Of a stretch of DNA of 64,000 bases, positions 35,671-44,807 are shown one piece after another. Each line of letters opens with the position of its first letter. Position 1 is the stretch's first letter. This stretch comes from an uncultured Maribacter sp. Lineage in GTDB: Bacteria > Bacteroidota > Bacteroidia > Flavobacteriales > Flavobacteriaceae. The notes beneath the pieces were generated by a model. It did not search any database. It was not told the DNA's origin and was given only the letters and a program-made list of their open reading frames with translations. A program made the position numbers and the translations under genes. The stretch lies in NCBI RefSeq assembly GCF_947500985.1, contig NZ_CANMTX010000002.1:496001-560000 (forward strand), in the 5' to 3' direction.

Positions 35671-36330
35671 ATGAAAACAATATCATCAGTCGTTGAAGAG
35701 TACATTAAGAAAAAGCCATTTTTACAAAGTGCTCTAGCACAGGGCATCATCAATCTTACATCGCTATCTAGAATAGTGAAACCAGAGATTGAGCATGAAT
35801 TAGGTAAAGACATTCGTAATGGCGCAATTGTAATGGCATTGAAACGCCTGTCTGATGATTTGGAATTTAGGGCAACCCATAAAATTCTAAAAGTATTGAA
35901 GAATATTGGTGAGATCACCGTAAGATCTTCGCTTACCGATTATACTTTTTTAGCATCAGATAAAATATTGGTACATCAAGCTAAGTTGCTTGAAGAGATC
36001 AACAATAATCAAGATGTTTTCTATACCTCTAGCCGTGGTGTAAACGAAATCAACATAGTAATTAGCAATGTGATGGATAAAACAGTTGAGAGACTGTTTA
36101 AAGATGAAAAGTGTACACAAAAAGCAGAAGAACTTTCATCTATAACCGTAAAACTACCTGCTGAAAATGTTTCGGTACCTGGTATTTACTACTTTATTTT
36201 TCAGAGGTTAGCTTGGGAAGGCATTGTTCTTTACGAAGTAATTTCAACAACAAATGAATTTACAATTCTAGTAAATGATGCTCAAGTAGATATGGCATTT
36301 AAAACCATAAAGGATTTAAAGGCGCTTTAG
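35671..36330 (+). CDS. ACT-like domain regulatory protein (not a kinase)
   Basis: The 219-residue product has an N-terminal helical region and a C-terminal half that looks like tandem ACT-type beta-alpha-beta folds (GVNEINIVISNVMDKTVERLF, then VPGIYYFIFQRLAWEGIVLYEVIS). Database annotations of such proteins as aspartate kinase are misleading because the kinase catalytic domain (KFGG, with nucleotide loop) is absent. An allosteric or HTH-like regulatory role is possible. It is expressed from its own promoter at 35619-35650 and overlaps the convergent TlpA-like gene by 4 bases. Confidence 0.65.
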   Translation: MKTISSVVEEYIKKKPFLQSALAQGIINLTSLSRIVKPEIEHELGKDIRNGAIVMALKRLSDDLEFRATHKILKVLKNIGEITVRSSLTDYTFLASDKILVHQAKLLEEINNNQDVFYTSSRGVNEINIVISNVMDKTVERLFKDEKCTQKAEELSSITVKLPAENVSVPGIYYFIFQRLAWEGIVLYEVISTTNEFTILVNDAQVDMAFKTIKDLKAL

Positions 36331-37646
36331 TTTTCTAAAAACTCTACGACTTCTTTATCAGATTCTGGTTTTGCCAAAAATCGTTTTTCACTATCCAATA
36401 TAAAATAGGTAGGTGTGCTTTGTATGCCAAAAGTATGTGCATACTCACTTTCCCATCTACCTAATGCTATAGCGTGATTAAACCCTGGTAATGTTGCAGA
36501 AACTTCTTTCCAATTAACATCATCATCTTCTAACCCTATAGCTATTATTTTTAGATTGTCGTACTCTTTAACTTCTTCATGTAATACAGGAAGCTCTTTT
36601 AAACAGTGCGAACAGGTGCTGCTCCAGAAAACCAGTAAATAATTCTCCGCTTCTTCCATGGCTAAAAGCGATTGTTTTTTATCATTTGCCTGCCAAGTAA
36701 TATCTGGCGATACTGCTCCAATTCTCAATCTAGATGCTAGTTCTAGCTCATCGACCAATTTTTGATTATTGTTAGCTATTGCTAATTTCTTCAAATAGTT
36801 TTTAAAAATATAATCTTGAACGCTGGGCATATCATTTACATCAGCTATTTTCCATAATTGATGCATAGACCTTTCTTGAAAACCGATTGGAGTAGTTTTT
36901 ATAAACTCAGCTGTGGTCTTTACGTTTTTGTTGATCTCAATTGCTAATTGCTCTTTTGTAGTGATATCGGTGGGTAGTGCCGAAAAAACATAACTAGAGA
37001 ATTTATCGGTTAAGAAATTAGAACCTTGTAGAACTGGGTCGTTAATTGCTAAATGGTCAAAATGATGTTGCTTTTTATTTTTAAGAAATGTTTCTAAATC
37101 TTCAAATTCTGACGGAATGTAACTTCTGTTCGCCTTAATGAATTTATGGGCAATAGTTGTAGCATGCTTTTCTTCAAAAGTGGTCTGTATAGCATTTAAT
37201 TCTTTTATAATGCTTGTATACTCTTTATTCGACTCGTTATTGTTTTCATAAAACTCTATAAGTTTATCTTGCGCAGCTGTTATCTTAGAAAAATATTCTC
37301 GGTACCACTTATTTTCTTCAGAATTGGTAACGGTCAAGCCATCTTTAAGATTGAAATTGAATTTTACATCTTCTTTCTTATTGTAAATGACATCGATATA
37401 AAACTCATCTTGTGGTACGGCATATACCAGTCTATACATTCCCGCTTGGGCGGTTAAAGGCATTTCTAGTTCAAATGACCCATCTTTAACGGCGCTGTCA
37501 ATGCTATAACGTTCACCATTCGGGGTTAGTTCATAGGCAATCAACCATTTGAAATCTTTAGGAGGGGAAAAGTTTCCGGCAATGGAACCTTGGGCTTGAA
37601 TACTAAATGAAATGAATAAGAGGCAAATACTAATAAGAACTTTCAT
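36327..37646 (-). CDS. Exported TlpA-like thioredoxin-fold protein with N-terminal DUF4369-type region
   Basis: The 439-residue product has a signal peptide (MKVLISICLLFISFSIQAQ). Residues 20-300 form a beta-rich and helical region resembling the N-terminal domain of Bacteroidetes TlpA proteins. The C-terminal thioredoxin-like domain (residues 310-439) has the redox motif FWSSTCSHCLKELPVL (CxxC with Ser-His between the cysteines) and a cis-Pro region STPTYFILDSEKRF. It probably acts as a periplasmic disulfide reductase or as a redox adaptor for an unknown partner. It is a single gene. Confidence 0.88.
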   Translation of the reverse strand: MKVLISICLLFISFSIQAQGSIAGNFSPPKDFKWLIAYELTPNGERYSIDSAVKDGSFELEMPLTAQAGMYRLVYAVPQDEFYIDVIYNKKEDVKFNFNLKDGLTVTNSEENKWYREYFSKITAAQDKLIEFYENNNESNKEYTSIIKELNAIQTTFEEKHATTIAHKFIKANRSYIPSEFEDLETFLKNKKQHHFDHLAINDPVLQGSNFLTDKFSSYVFSALPTDITTKEQLAIEINKNVKTTAEFIKTTPIGFQERSMHQLWKIADVNDMPSVQDYIFKNYLKKLAIANNNQKLVDELELASRLRIGAVSPDITWQANDKKQSLLAMEEAENYLLVFWSSTCSHCLKELPVLHEEVKEYDNLKIIAIGLEDDDVNWKEVSATLPGFNHAIALGRWESEYAHTFGIQSTPTYFILDSEKRFLAKPESDKEVVEFLEN

Positions 37647-37809
37647 ACTTTTTTTAAAACAATTATCGGACCAATATGTATAATGTTAATTACAAAGTGA
37701 ACTATTATGTTTCTTGAAATTCACATAAAGTGCTGTTGTAATGGAGTGTACTATAAAGTCAATAAAAGTAATATTCAGAAAGCAATTGTGGGCTTTAATT
37801 TTGAAAAGC

Positions 37810-38142
37810 TTATGAAAATACTTTTTTGATTTCCATATGACCAAGAGCTTCAGTTATTTTTAGAAGCTCCTTATCGTGAACAAAACCATCGGAAATAGCT
37901 ACTTCGTTTAAAAGTTTGGCTACTTCTCTCTTTTTAGGTAAAGACATTAAACTTAGAATCTTAAAAGCTTTTTCCTTATTTAAATTTCTTGCTTGACCAA
38001 CAAAGAAACTATCAAAAGAAAAACGGTCCATTAGCTTGGTAAGGTAGCGCATTTCAGCAGGGTCAACTCTGCTATCCGCCAGAATAACATAGTCTACCAT
38101 TTTTACTACAGCTAATTTCTCTTCTTTTGTAAAATCTATCAT
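37810..38142 (-). CDS. TerB-like helical protein, copy 1
   Basis: The 110-residue product is an all-helical TerB-like domain with the repeated acidic metal-binding pattern of this fold: VILADSRVDPAEMRYL in the first half and AISDGFVHDKELLKI in the second. It is clearly homologous to the proteins at 38151 and 40987 (shared LAxILxEVAISDGxxHxKE core). It lies 8 bases downstream of copy 2. A tellurite role is not implied because no other ter genes are present. Confidence 0.8.
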   Translation of the reverse strand: MIDFTKEEKLAVVKMVDYVILADSRVDPAEMRYLTKLMDRFSFDSFFVGQARNLNKEKAFKILSLMSLPKKREVAKLLNEVAISDGFVHDKELLKITEALGHMEIKKVFS

Positions 38143-38150
38143 ACTTTTAA

Positions 38151-38480
38151 TTACTCTGTTTCTTCTCCAAGTCCAATATTAATGAATGTTTCGATGATTA
38201 AGTCCATTTCTTTTTTATGGATATCACCATCAGATATAGCAACTTCATCAAGGATCTCTGCTAAGGCTTTCTTTTGTCCGTGTGGTAAATTGTAGAGTGT
38301 GACTAAAGCATTATCGTACTCTAATAACTTTGCGCGTTCTAAAAATGCATCGTCAAAACCAATTTTGTCTTTAAGTTTATTTAAGGTTTCTAGCTCGCCA
38401 GGGTGAATTTTACCGTCAGCCGCTATAACTTCATAAATCATCTTTACAAAGGCTGCTTTTACAAATTCTTCAAACTCCAT
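38151..38480 (-). CDS. TerB-like helical protein, copy 2
   Basis: An ATG at 38480 gives 109 residues, equal to its neighbours; an upstream start 13 codons earlier lacks support. Matching motifs are VIAADGKIHPGELETL and AISDGDIHKKEMDLI. The close spacing (8 bases) and the repeated core indicate tandem duplication with copy 1. Divalent metal binding by the acidic residues is inferred from the fold. Confidence 0.8.
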   Translation of the reverse strand: MEFEEFVKAAFVKMIYEVIAADGKIHPGELETLNKLKDKIGFDDAFLERAKLLEYDNALVTLYNLPHGQKKALAEILDEVAISDGDIHKKEMDLIIETFINIGLGEETE

Positions 38481-38580
38481 ACTATTTATTTTGGAGTTGA
38501 AAGATATGAAAAACAACACGATTTTTAATAGTCTTTAACACTAGTTGTTCAAGCATATTTTAAATGCATGATTTATACTG

Positions 38581-39843
38581 TTAAAATGGGTGCGGACCAT
38601 ATACCGCATCTCTAAATTCTTTATGAAGGTTAATTTGATCGTATGGAAAAAGCTGAACAAATAATACAGCAGTCAATTTATTTACTGGGTCTACCCAAAA
38701 TAGGGTAGAAGCAGCACCATCCCAATAAAATTCTCCCACGACACCATTATTCTCATCTGGAGTTTTTGGTGGTGCTACACGAACAGCGAAATCAATACCA
38801 AAACCAACCTGCCCTTTGCTTGGTAACCAAGAACGTTCTTTAATGCTGTCCGCTAATTGATTGGTTGCCATAAGTTGAACTGTTTCTGGTTTAAGGATTT
38901 GAACGCTATCTAAACTGCCTTCATGTACCAGCATTTGAGCAAAACGCATGTAATTATCTAAAGTGGATGTAAGACCGGATCCACCTCTAGTTAATGGCCA
39001 ATGTTCTGTATAGTTACTATAGGTGACAGAATCTTGTACTAACTTACCTTCGGCTTCCCTAATATATAACTTGGCAAATCGGTCTCTGTCTTTTTCAGGT
39101 ATGTAATACCTGGTTTCGTTCATTTTTAAAGGTTCAAGAACAAGTTTTTGGACATAGTTAGCATACGGAATTCCAGAAATTCTTTCTACTAATAAAGCTT
39201 GGACATCTACACTTGGTCCATATTCCCATTGGGTGCCCGGTTGAAACCATAATGGTGTTTTTCCCATTTTTTCTGCCATTTGTGTCAAAGTGTTTTCTCT
39301 GTTCAGGGCATCTGCATCTTGCATTAAAGTACTAAGGCCGGGTATATCATAGCGGTTGGGAAAACCTGCAGTATGTCTGGTAATATCTCTAATGCTTATT
39401 TCTCTTTGCAAAGGTTCGGTACGTACTTTATTGTTTTGGTCTACTCCCGTATACACGGTCATATTCTCAAATTCCGGAATATATTTAGAGATAGGGTCGT
39501 CTAGTCTAAATTTGCCTTCTTCAAACAGTGTCATTAATGCTGTTCCCGTTATCGGTTTGGTCATGGAATATATTTGAACAATAGTGTTCCTTTCCATCAG
39601 TTTATTCGCAGCAATGTCTGCATAACCAAATGCATTGTAGTATACTTCTTCACCTTTTTCGAAAATTAACGCTGAAACACCGGCTATGTTTTTTGCTTCT
39701 ACAAAGCTTTTAAGGACAGAATCTATTCGTGTCTTTGCAGTTGTAGTAATAACTTTTGGTTCAAAAACGACCTCTTTTTTAGTAGATTCTTTACATGAGG
39801 TTAAAATTAAAAGTAGCGAAAAGAAACAAAGTAATTTTTTCAT
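38581..39843 (-). CDS. Beta-lactamase-fold serine hydrolase lipoprotein
   Basis: The 420-residue product has a lipoprotein signal (LLLILTSCKES, Cys near residue 17). It belongs to the class C beta-lactamase/esterase family (PF00144): SMTKPITGTALM supplies the S-x-x-K motif near residue 93, WEYGPSVDVQ supplies the Y-x-N-like site, and the C-terminal region contains GFGIDFAVRV (H/KxG equivalent). The family includes peptidases, esterases and beta-lactamase relatives. Drug resistance should not be inferred. It is not linked to neighbours by short spacing. Confidence 0.9.
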   Translation of the reverse strand: MKKLLCFFSLLLILTSCKESTKKEVVFEPKVITTTAKTRIDSVLKSFVEAKNIAGVSALIFEKGEEVYYNAFGYADIAANKLMERNTIVQIYSMTKPITGTALMTLFEEGKFRLDDPISKYIPEFENMTVYTGVDQNNKVRTEPLQREISIRDITRHTAGFPNRYDIPGLSTLMQDADALNRENTLTQMAEKMGKTPLWFQPGTQWEYGPSVDVQALLVERISGIPYANYVQKLVLEPLKMNETRYYIPEKDRDRFAKLYIREAEGKLVQDSVTYSNYTEHWPLTRGGSGLTSTLDNYMRFAQMLVHEGSLDSVQILKPETVQLMATNQLADSIKERSWLPSKGQVGFGIDFAVRVAPPKTPDENNGVVGEFYWDGAASTLFWVDPVNKLTAVLFVQLFPYDQINLHKEFRDAVYGPHPF

Positions 39844-39909
39844 GTTTGTAAGATTAAGAATGAGTGATTTGAAAGTATGAATTTAGAACAAAAGAGATTC
39901 AGTCTAGTT

Positions 39910-40917
39910 TTATAAGTTAAGTACTTGTTCCCATATTTTAGAATTTACCACCATGCCTTCTTTTTGATTTTTTAATCTAGTTGACAAGGTTCGTTCTCCT
40001 GGATAGAATGTTTTGTCGCCTATTTTCATTGGTGGACCATCATGGGTAAATTGGATGATTTCGTTTAGTAAATTTTCTTGGATATGGGTATCTGAGAAAT
40101 TGGAAGGGTCTATACACATGAAAACCTGTGATAATGCAGTTTCGTTTTTCTTTAGTCCAATTTTATAAGTAGAATTACCGGCAGAAAGTAAAGTTGCCAG
40201 CATATCTAAAATCATAGAAAGTGCTGATCCTTTCCAATACCCTAAAGGTAATGCTCTACCAGATTCCATAATATCTTTAGGGTTCTTACTTAATTGATTA
40301 TTAGAATCCCAACCGCCATCAAAAGGGAGCTCTTCATTTTTTAAATCTAAACTTTGCATTTTTCCAAATGAAAATTGAGATAACGCCATGTCCAGTACTA
40401 CATGCCCTTCTTTTCTAGGAATGGAAATGACCAAGGGATTATTGCCGATTCTATTTTCTTTGCCTCCCCAAGCTGGCATATTAGGTATGGTATTAGTAAA
40501 CATAATTGAAATGCAACCTTGTTCTGCAGCTCGCCAGCCATACGTGCCACCACGCATCCAGTGGTTAGTGTTTCTAAGAGCAACTAAACCCATGCCATGT
40601 GCTTTTGCCAAGTCAATTGCCCTATCGGTGCATTTTAGCGCGTTTAATATGCCTGAACCTAAGTTGCCATCCCAACGTTCTAAACTTCCCATAGAAGCCA
40701 CTTCGCTTGCTATGGCGTCTATTTTCATTAAACCTTTGTTGACGTAATCTATAAAAACAGGGACTCTATTAATACCATGCGAGTAAATACCATCGATGGT
40801 ACTTTCAGTATGAATTTTAGCTAGTTTTTCTGCTTGTACTTTGTTGAAGGAATATTTAAGAAACAATTTGGTTAGAACCAATTTCATTTCCTCAGATGAA
40901 ACTTTGATTTCGCTCAA
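39910..40917 (-). CDS. YiaK-like malate/L-lactate dehydrogenase family oxidoreductase
   Basis: The 335-residue product starts at TTG (no ATG lies in frame between the upstream stop and a later Met; the preceding residues match the usual MRVSYEE-like N-terminus of the family). Family motifs: the active-site His in THWMRGGTYGWRAAEQG, GGKENRIGNNPLVISIP (nucleotide-binding region), and the C-terminal conserved GYWKGSALSMILDML. This group uses NAD(P)H to reduce 2-oxo acids such as 2,3-diketogulonate. The substrate is not fixed here. Confidence 0.87.
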   Translation of the reverse strand: MSEIKVSSEEMKLVLTKLFLKYSFNKVQAEKLAKIHTESTIDGIYSHGINRVPVFIDYVNKGLMKIDAIASEVASMGSLERWDGNLGSGILNALKCTDRAIDLAKAHGMGLVALRNTNHWMRGGTYGWRAAEQGCISIMFTNTIPNMPAWGGKENRIGNNPLVISIPRKEGHVVLDMALSQFSFGKMQSLDLKNEELPFDGGWDSNNQLSKNPKDIMESGRALPLGYWKGSALSMILDMLATLLSAGNSTYKIGLKKNETALSQVFMCIDPSNFSDTHIQENLLNEIIQFTHDGPPMKIGDKTFYPGERTLSTRLKNQKEGMVVNSKIWEQVLNL

Positions 40918-40986
40918 AACGATGTTTTTGAATTGATTTAACCGTTAAGATACGTAAGAAGTTTTTGCTTAAGAATTTAAATGGAC

Positions 40987-41313
40987 CTAAGCCTTTTTAG
41001 AAAGCCCTATTTCAAAGAAAACATGTCGTATAACATCACTTTCTTTCTCATGAATATAACCGTCAGATATGGCTACGTCTTCTAATATTTGGGCTAGTTT
41101 ACTCTTTTTATCCTCAGACATACCTTTTAAGATATTGACACTTTGTTCTATATCGATGCTTCGTGCCTGAATCAAGAAATTACTATCAAAATCAATGATG
41201 GTCATCAATTTTGTTAAGGCATTAATTTCGCCGTTATGTACTTCGCCATCGGCTACAATAACTGAATCGATTAAATGAACCATCGCCAATTTTTCTGATA
41301 TTTCAAATTCCAT
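40987..41313 (-). CDS. TerB-like helical protein, copy 3
   Basis: The 108-residue product shares VIVADGEVHNGEINAL and AISDGYIHEKESDVI with the pair at 37810-38480. Its start overlaps the mfd stop codon by one base (TAATG), so it is translationally coupled to mfd. That location, away from the other two copies by about 2.5 kb, suggests a dispersed duplicate. Cotranscription with mfd hints at a repair-related role, which is only an inference. Confidence 0.82.
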   Translation of the reverse strand: MEFEISEKLAMVHLIDSVIVADGEVHNGEINALTKLMTIIDFDSNFLIQARSIDIEQSVNILKGMSEDKKSKLAQILEDVAISDGYIHEKESDVIRHVFFEIGLSKKA

Positions 41314-44300
41314 TATGCAGTTGTTTTTTCTTTAATTTCAAAAGGCTTTAATGCCAAATATGCTCTATCTGTAGATCTTATATTTTCAAAAACTAATAAT
41401 AAGCGTAAACCGTTTCGAGTCTTTTTTTCTTTGATTTTACATTGTTGGGCATGCGATTGCACATATTGTAAAACTCTAGTAAATGTTGAAGTCTGATAAA
41501 ATTCTGATTGTTGGTCGCTTATAAAGTACCCAATCATTTTACCTTGTTTCATCACTATTTTCTCTAAACCGATGCTATTTGCTATCCATTTTATACGAAC
41601 CGAGTTGAGTAAATCTGCCGCCTGATCTGGTAATTCACCGAAACGATCTACTAATTGAGCTTCGAATTTTTGAAGCGCTGCTTCGTCTTTTACCTGGTTC
41701 AGCTCTGTATATAACGTTAGTCTTTCTGTTATATTATTGATATAATCATCAGGAAATAGCAATTCGAAGTCAGAATCTATCTGTGTTTCTTTTACAAAAA
41801 CCTTCTCATGTTTACCTTCAACCTCCTCATAAAGGTCTTTAAATTCGGTTTCTTTTAATTCGTCGATGGCTTCAGCTAATATTTTCTGATACGTTTCAAA
41901 ACCTATTTCATTGATGAATCCGCTTTGCTCGCCACCTAATAAATCTCCTGCACCACGAATTTCTAAATCTTTCATTGCAATATTGAATCCGCTACCTAAT
42001 TCGGTAAATTGTTCTAATGCTTCAATACGTTTACGTGCATCATTGGTCATTACTTCGTATGGCGGAGTAATAAAATAACAAAATGCTTTTTTATTACCAC
42101 GACCTACACGACCACGCATTTGATGCAGATCGCTCAAGCCAAAATTGTTGGCGTTGTTTATGAAAATGGTATTGGCATTTGTAACATCCAGCCCACTCTC
42201 AACAATAGTTGTCGATACCAAAACATCAAACTCACTATTCATGAAGCCAAGCATTAACGCTTCTAGTTTTTTACCTTCCATTTGACCGTGACCAACTGCA
42301 ACCTTGGCATCTGGCACCAAACGCTGGATCATACCTGCAACTTCCTTGATGTTTTCAATTCTATTATGGATAAAGAATATCTGGCCACCACGTTCAATTT
42401 CATAGCTAACGGCATCTCTTATAATTTCTTCATTGAAACGTACTACCTGACTTTCTATAGGATACCTGTTTGGTGGTGCCGTTGTAATCGTAGAAAGATC
42501 ACGAGCAGCCATCAAACTAAATTGAAGTGTTCTAGGTATTGGCGTTGCTGTTAATGTAAGTACATCTACATTTTCTTTAATAGACTTTAATTTGTCTTTT
42601 ACGGCAACTCCAAATTTCTGCTCTTCATCAACAATTAATAACCCGAGATCTTTAAATTGAACATTTTTGTTTACCAGTTGATGGGTACCAATAATGATAT
42701 CGACCTTGCCTTCGCCCAATCGCTGTATCGTATCTTTTTTCTCTTTTGCAGTTCTAAATCTATTTAGATAATCTACCGTTACCGGCATATCTTTTAATCG
42801 TTCTGCAAAAGTACGATGGTGTTGAAAGGCTAATATAGTAGTAGGTACTAAAACTGCTACTTGTTTGCCATTATCAACGGCTTTGAATGCTGCCCGAATA
42901 GCGATTTCCGTTTTTCCGAATCCTACATCACCACAAATTAAACGATCCATAGGTCGCTCACTTTCCATGTCTCTTTTTACATCTTCGGTAGCGGTACTTT
43001 GATCAGGAGTGTCTTCGTAAATAAACGAAGCCTCAAGTTCATTCTGCAAATAACTATCTGGGTTATATTGAAATCCCTTTTCTAGCCTTCGTTTCGCATA
43101 AATTTTAATAAGGTTAAACGCTATTTTCTTAACTCGAGATTTGGTCTTATCCTTAATTTTTTTCCAAGCTCCAGAACCTAGTTTGTAAATCTTTGGCGGT
43201 GCACCATCTTTACCATTAAACTTTGAAATTTTGTGTAATGAATGTATGCTTACGTATAAAATATCACGCTCACCATACATCAATTTTATAGCTTCTTGCT
43301 TTTTGCCTTCAACATCTATTTTCTGTAATCCGCCGAACTTACCAATACCGTGATCAATATGGGTTACGTAGTCACCAATCTCTAATTTGTTAATTTCCTT
43401 CAATGTAATGGCTTGCTTTTTTGCATAACCATTCTTTAAATGGAATTTATGGTAACGTTCAAAAATTTGATGATCCGTATAGCAAACGAGTTTTTGATCA
43501 TCATCTATAAAGCCTTGAAATAGCGGAGAAACAATAATTTGATAATGCACATGTTCGTTAACCTCTTCAAAAATGTCATGAAAACGTTTGGCTTGCTGCT
43601 CACTGGCACAAAAGATGTAATTGGTGTAGCCTTTGTCTTTATAGCTATTTAAATTCTCAATTAATAAATCGAATTTTTTATTAAAAGAAGGTTGTGGTTT
43701 AGAGTGGAATTCGACAAAGTCGATAACATCTCGCTTAGCATCTTGAGTTAAAAGTGTAAAGCCAGATAGTTGTTGTCTAAATTCTTCGCCACCCATGAAT
43801 AACTCTTCGGGTTCGGCATGCTTAATGTCTTTTGATAATTTTGTAAAAGCTTCTTTTGCTTTTTCAAAGAAATCGTCCAATCTATCATATAGATAGTCGG
43901 TATTTTTTGCAAAAACAAGTGTGTTCGATGCCACGTAGGTCAAAAAACTTTGTCTTTTATCAATCAAAAACTTGTCGGCCATGTTCGGCACAATTGTAAT
44001 TGATTTCACCTTTTCTTTAGAAAGTTGTGTTTCTACATCAAAGGTTCTAATGCTGTCTATTTCATCGCCAAAAAACTCTATTCTATAAGGCTCATCATGC
44101 GAGAAAGAATACACATCTACTATGCCACCACGAACCGAAAATTCACCTGGTTCGGTAATGAAATCTACTCGTTTAAATTTGTATTCGAATAAAATTTCAT
44201 TTAAAAAATCTAAAGAAAGTGTATCCCCTAATTTCATTTTTAGGGTATTCTTGTCTAATTCTTTTCTTGTAACTACTTTTTCGAAAAGTGCATCGGGATA

Positions 44301-44681
44301 GGTGACTATTACCGCTGGTTTTTTTCTAGAGTTGATTCTGTTTAAAACTTCGGCACGTAAAAGTACATTGGCATTATCTGTCTCTTCTATTTGATAAGGT
44401 CTTCTGTAGCTACCTGGGTAAAAAAGTACCTTGTCTTCGCCAATAAGGCGTTCTAGGTCATTTAAATAATAGGCAGCTTCTTCTTTGTCATTAAAAACCG
44501 CCAAGAATGGTCGGTCTTCTGCATTGAATATACTGGTAAGCACAAATGAAAGTGATGACCCTACTAGACCTTTTAATTGAATGTTTTTGGATTCTGATTT
44601 TTCAGAATCGGCAATAGTATTTTGCAGTTTCCCTATCTGGGGAGACTGATTATACCGTTGTTGGATAGAAGAATGACTCAA
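41313..44681 (-). CDS. mfd: Transcription-repair coupling factor Mfd
   Basis: The 1122-residue product starts at TTG (no in-frame ATG nearby). The order of parts is that of Mfd: UvrB-like N-terminal region (NRINSRKKPAVIVTYPDALFEKV), the CarD-like RNA polymerase-interacting domain (IGDYVTHIDHGIGKFGGLQKI), and SF2 translocase motifs (ICGDVGFGKTEIAIRA, DEEQKFGV, TATPIPRTLQ, GRVGRGNKKAF) followed by the TRCF C-terminal domain. It releases RNA polymerase stalled at lesions and recruits UvrA. The length is normal. A TerB-like gene follows by a one-base overlap. Confidence 0.97.
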   Translation of the reverse strand: MSHSSIQQRYNQSPQIGKLQNTIADSEKSESKNIQLKGLVGSSLSFVLTSIFNAEDRPFLAVFNDKEEAAYYLNDLERLIGEDKVLFYPGSYRRPYQIEETDNANVLLRAEVLNRINSRKKPAVIVTYPDALFEKVVTRKELDKNTLKMKLGDTLSLDFLNEILFEYKFKRVDFITEPGEFSVRGGIVDVYSFSHDEPYRIEFFGDEIDSIRTFDVETQLSKEKVKSITIVPNMADKFLIDKRQSFLTYVASNTLVFAKNTDYLYDRLDDFFEKAKEAFTKLSKDIKHAEPEELFMGGEEFRQQLSGFTLLTQDAKRDVIDFVEFHSKPQPSFNKKFDLLIENLNSYKDKGYTNYIFCASEQQAKRFHDIFEEVNEHVHYQIIVSPLFQGFIDDDQKLVCYTDHQIFERYHKFHLKNGYAKKQAITLKEINKLEIGDYVTHIDHGIGKFGGLQKIDVEGKKQEAIKLMYGERDILYVSIHSLHKISKFNGKDGAPPKIYKLGSGAWKKIKDKTKSRVKKIAFNLIKIYAKRRLEKGFQYNPDSYLQNELEASFIYEDTPDQSTATEDVKRDMESERPMDRLICGDVGFGKTEIAIRAAFKAVDNGKQVAVLVPTTILAFQHHRTFAERLKDMPVTVDYLNRFRTAKEKKDTIQRLGEGKVDIIIGTHQLVNKNVQFKDLGLLIVDEEQKFGVAVKDKLKSIKENVDVLTLTATPIPRTLQFSLMAARDLSTITTAPPNRYPIESQVVRFNEEIIRDAVSYEIERGGQIFFIHNRIENIKEVAGMIQRLVPDAKVAVGHGQMEGKKLEALMLGFMNSEFDVLVSTTIVESGLDVTNANTIFINNANNFGLSDLHQMRGRVGRGNKKAFCYFITPPYEVMTNDARKRIEALEQFTELGSGFNIAMKDLEIRGAGDLLGGEQSGFINEIGFETYQKILAEAIDELKETEFKDLYEEVEGKHEKVFVKETQIDSDFELLFPDDYINNITERLTLYTELNQVKDEAALQKFEAQLVDRFGELPDQAADLLNSVRIKWIANSIGLEKIVMKQGKMIGYFISDQQSEFYQTSTFTRVLQYVQSHAQQCKIKEKKTRNGLRLLLVFENIRSTDRAYLALKPFEIKEKTTA

Positions 44682-44807
44682 CAGTTTAAAATTTTTACAA
44701 ATATACGCATACCTAAGAAATGGATAAGACTCATTATTATCGAATATGGGTTACAGATTGCCTCTAAAAAGTTGCACCTTGGTGTGTAGCAGAAAAAGAA
44801 AAGTGAT

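Noticed and set aside
35671..36330. Aspartate kinase annotation of the ACT-like protein
   Set aside because: The kinase catalytic domain and KFGG motif are missing; only ACT-like folds are seen. The real aspartate kinase is at 55124.
37810..41313. TerB-like genes as a tellurite resistance operon
   Set aside because: No terA, terC, terD, terE, terF or terZ homologue is present in the window.
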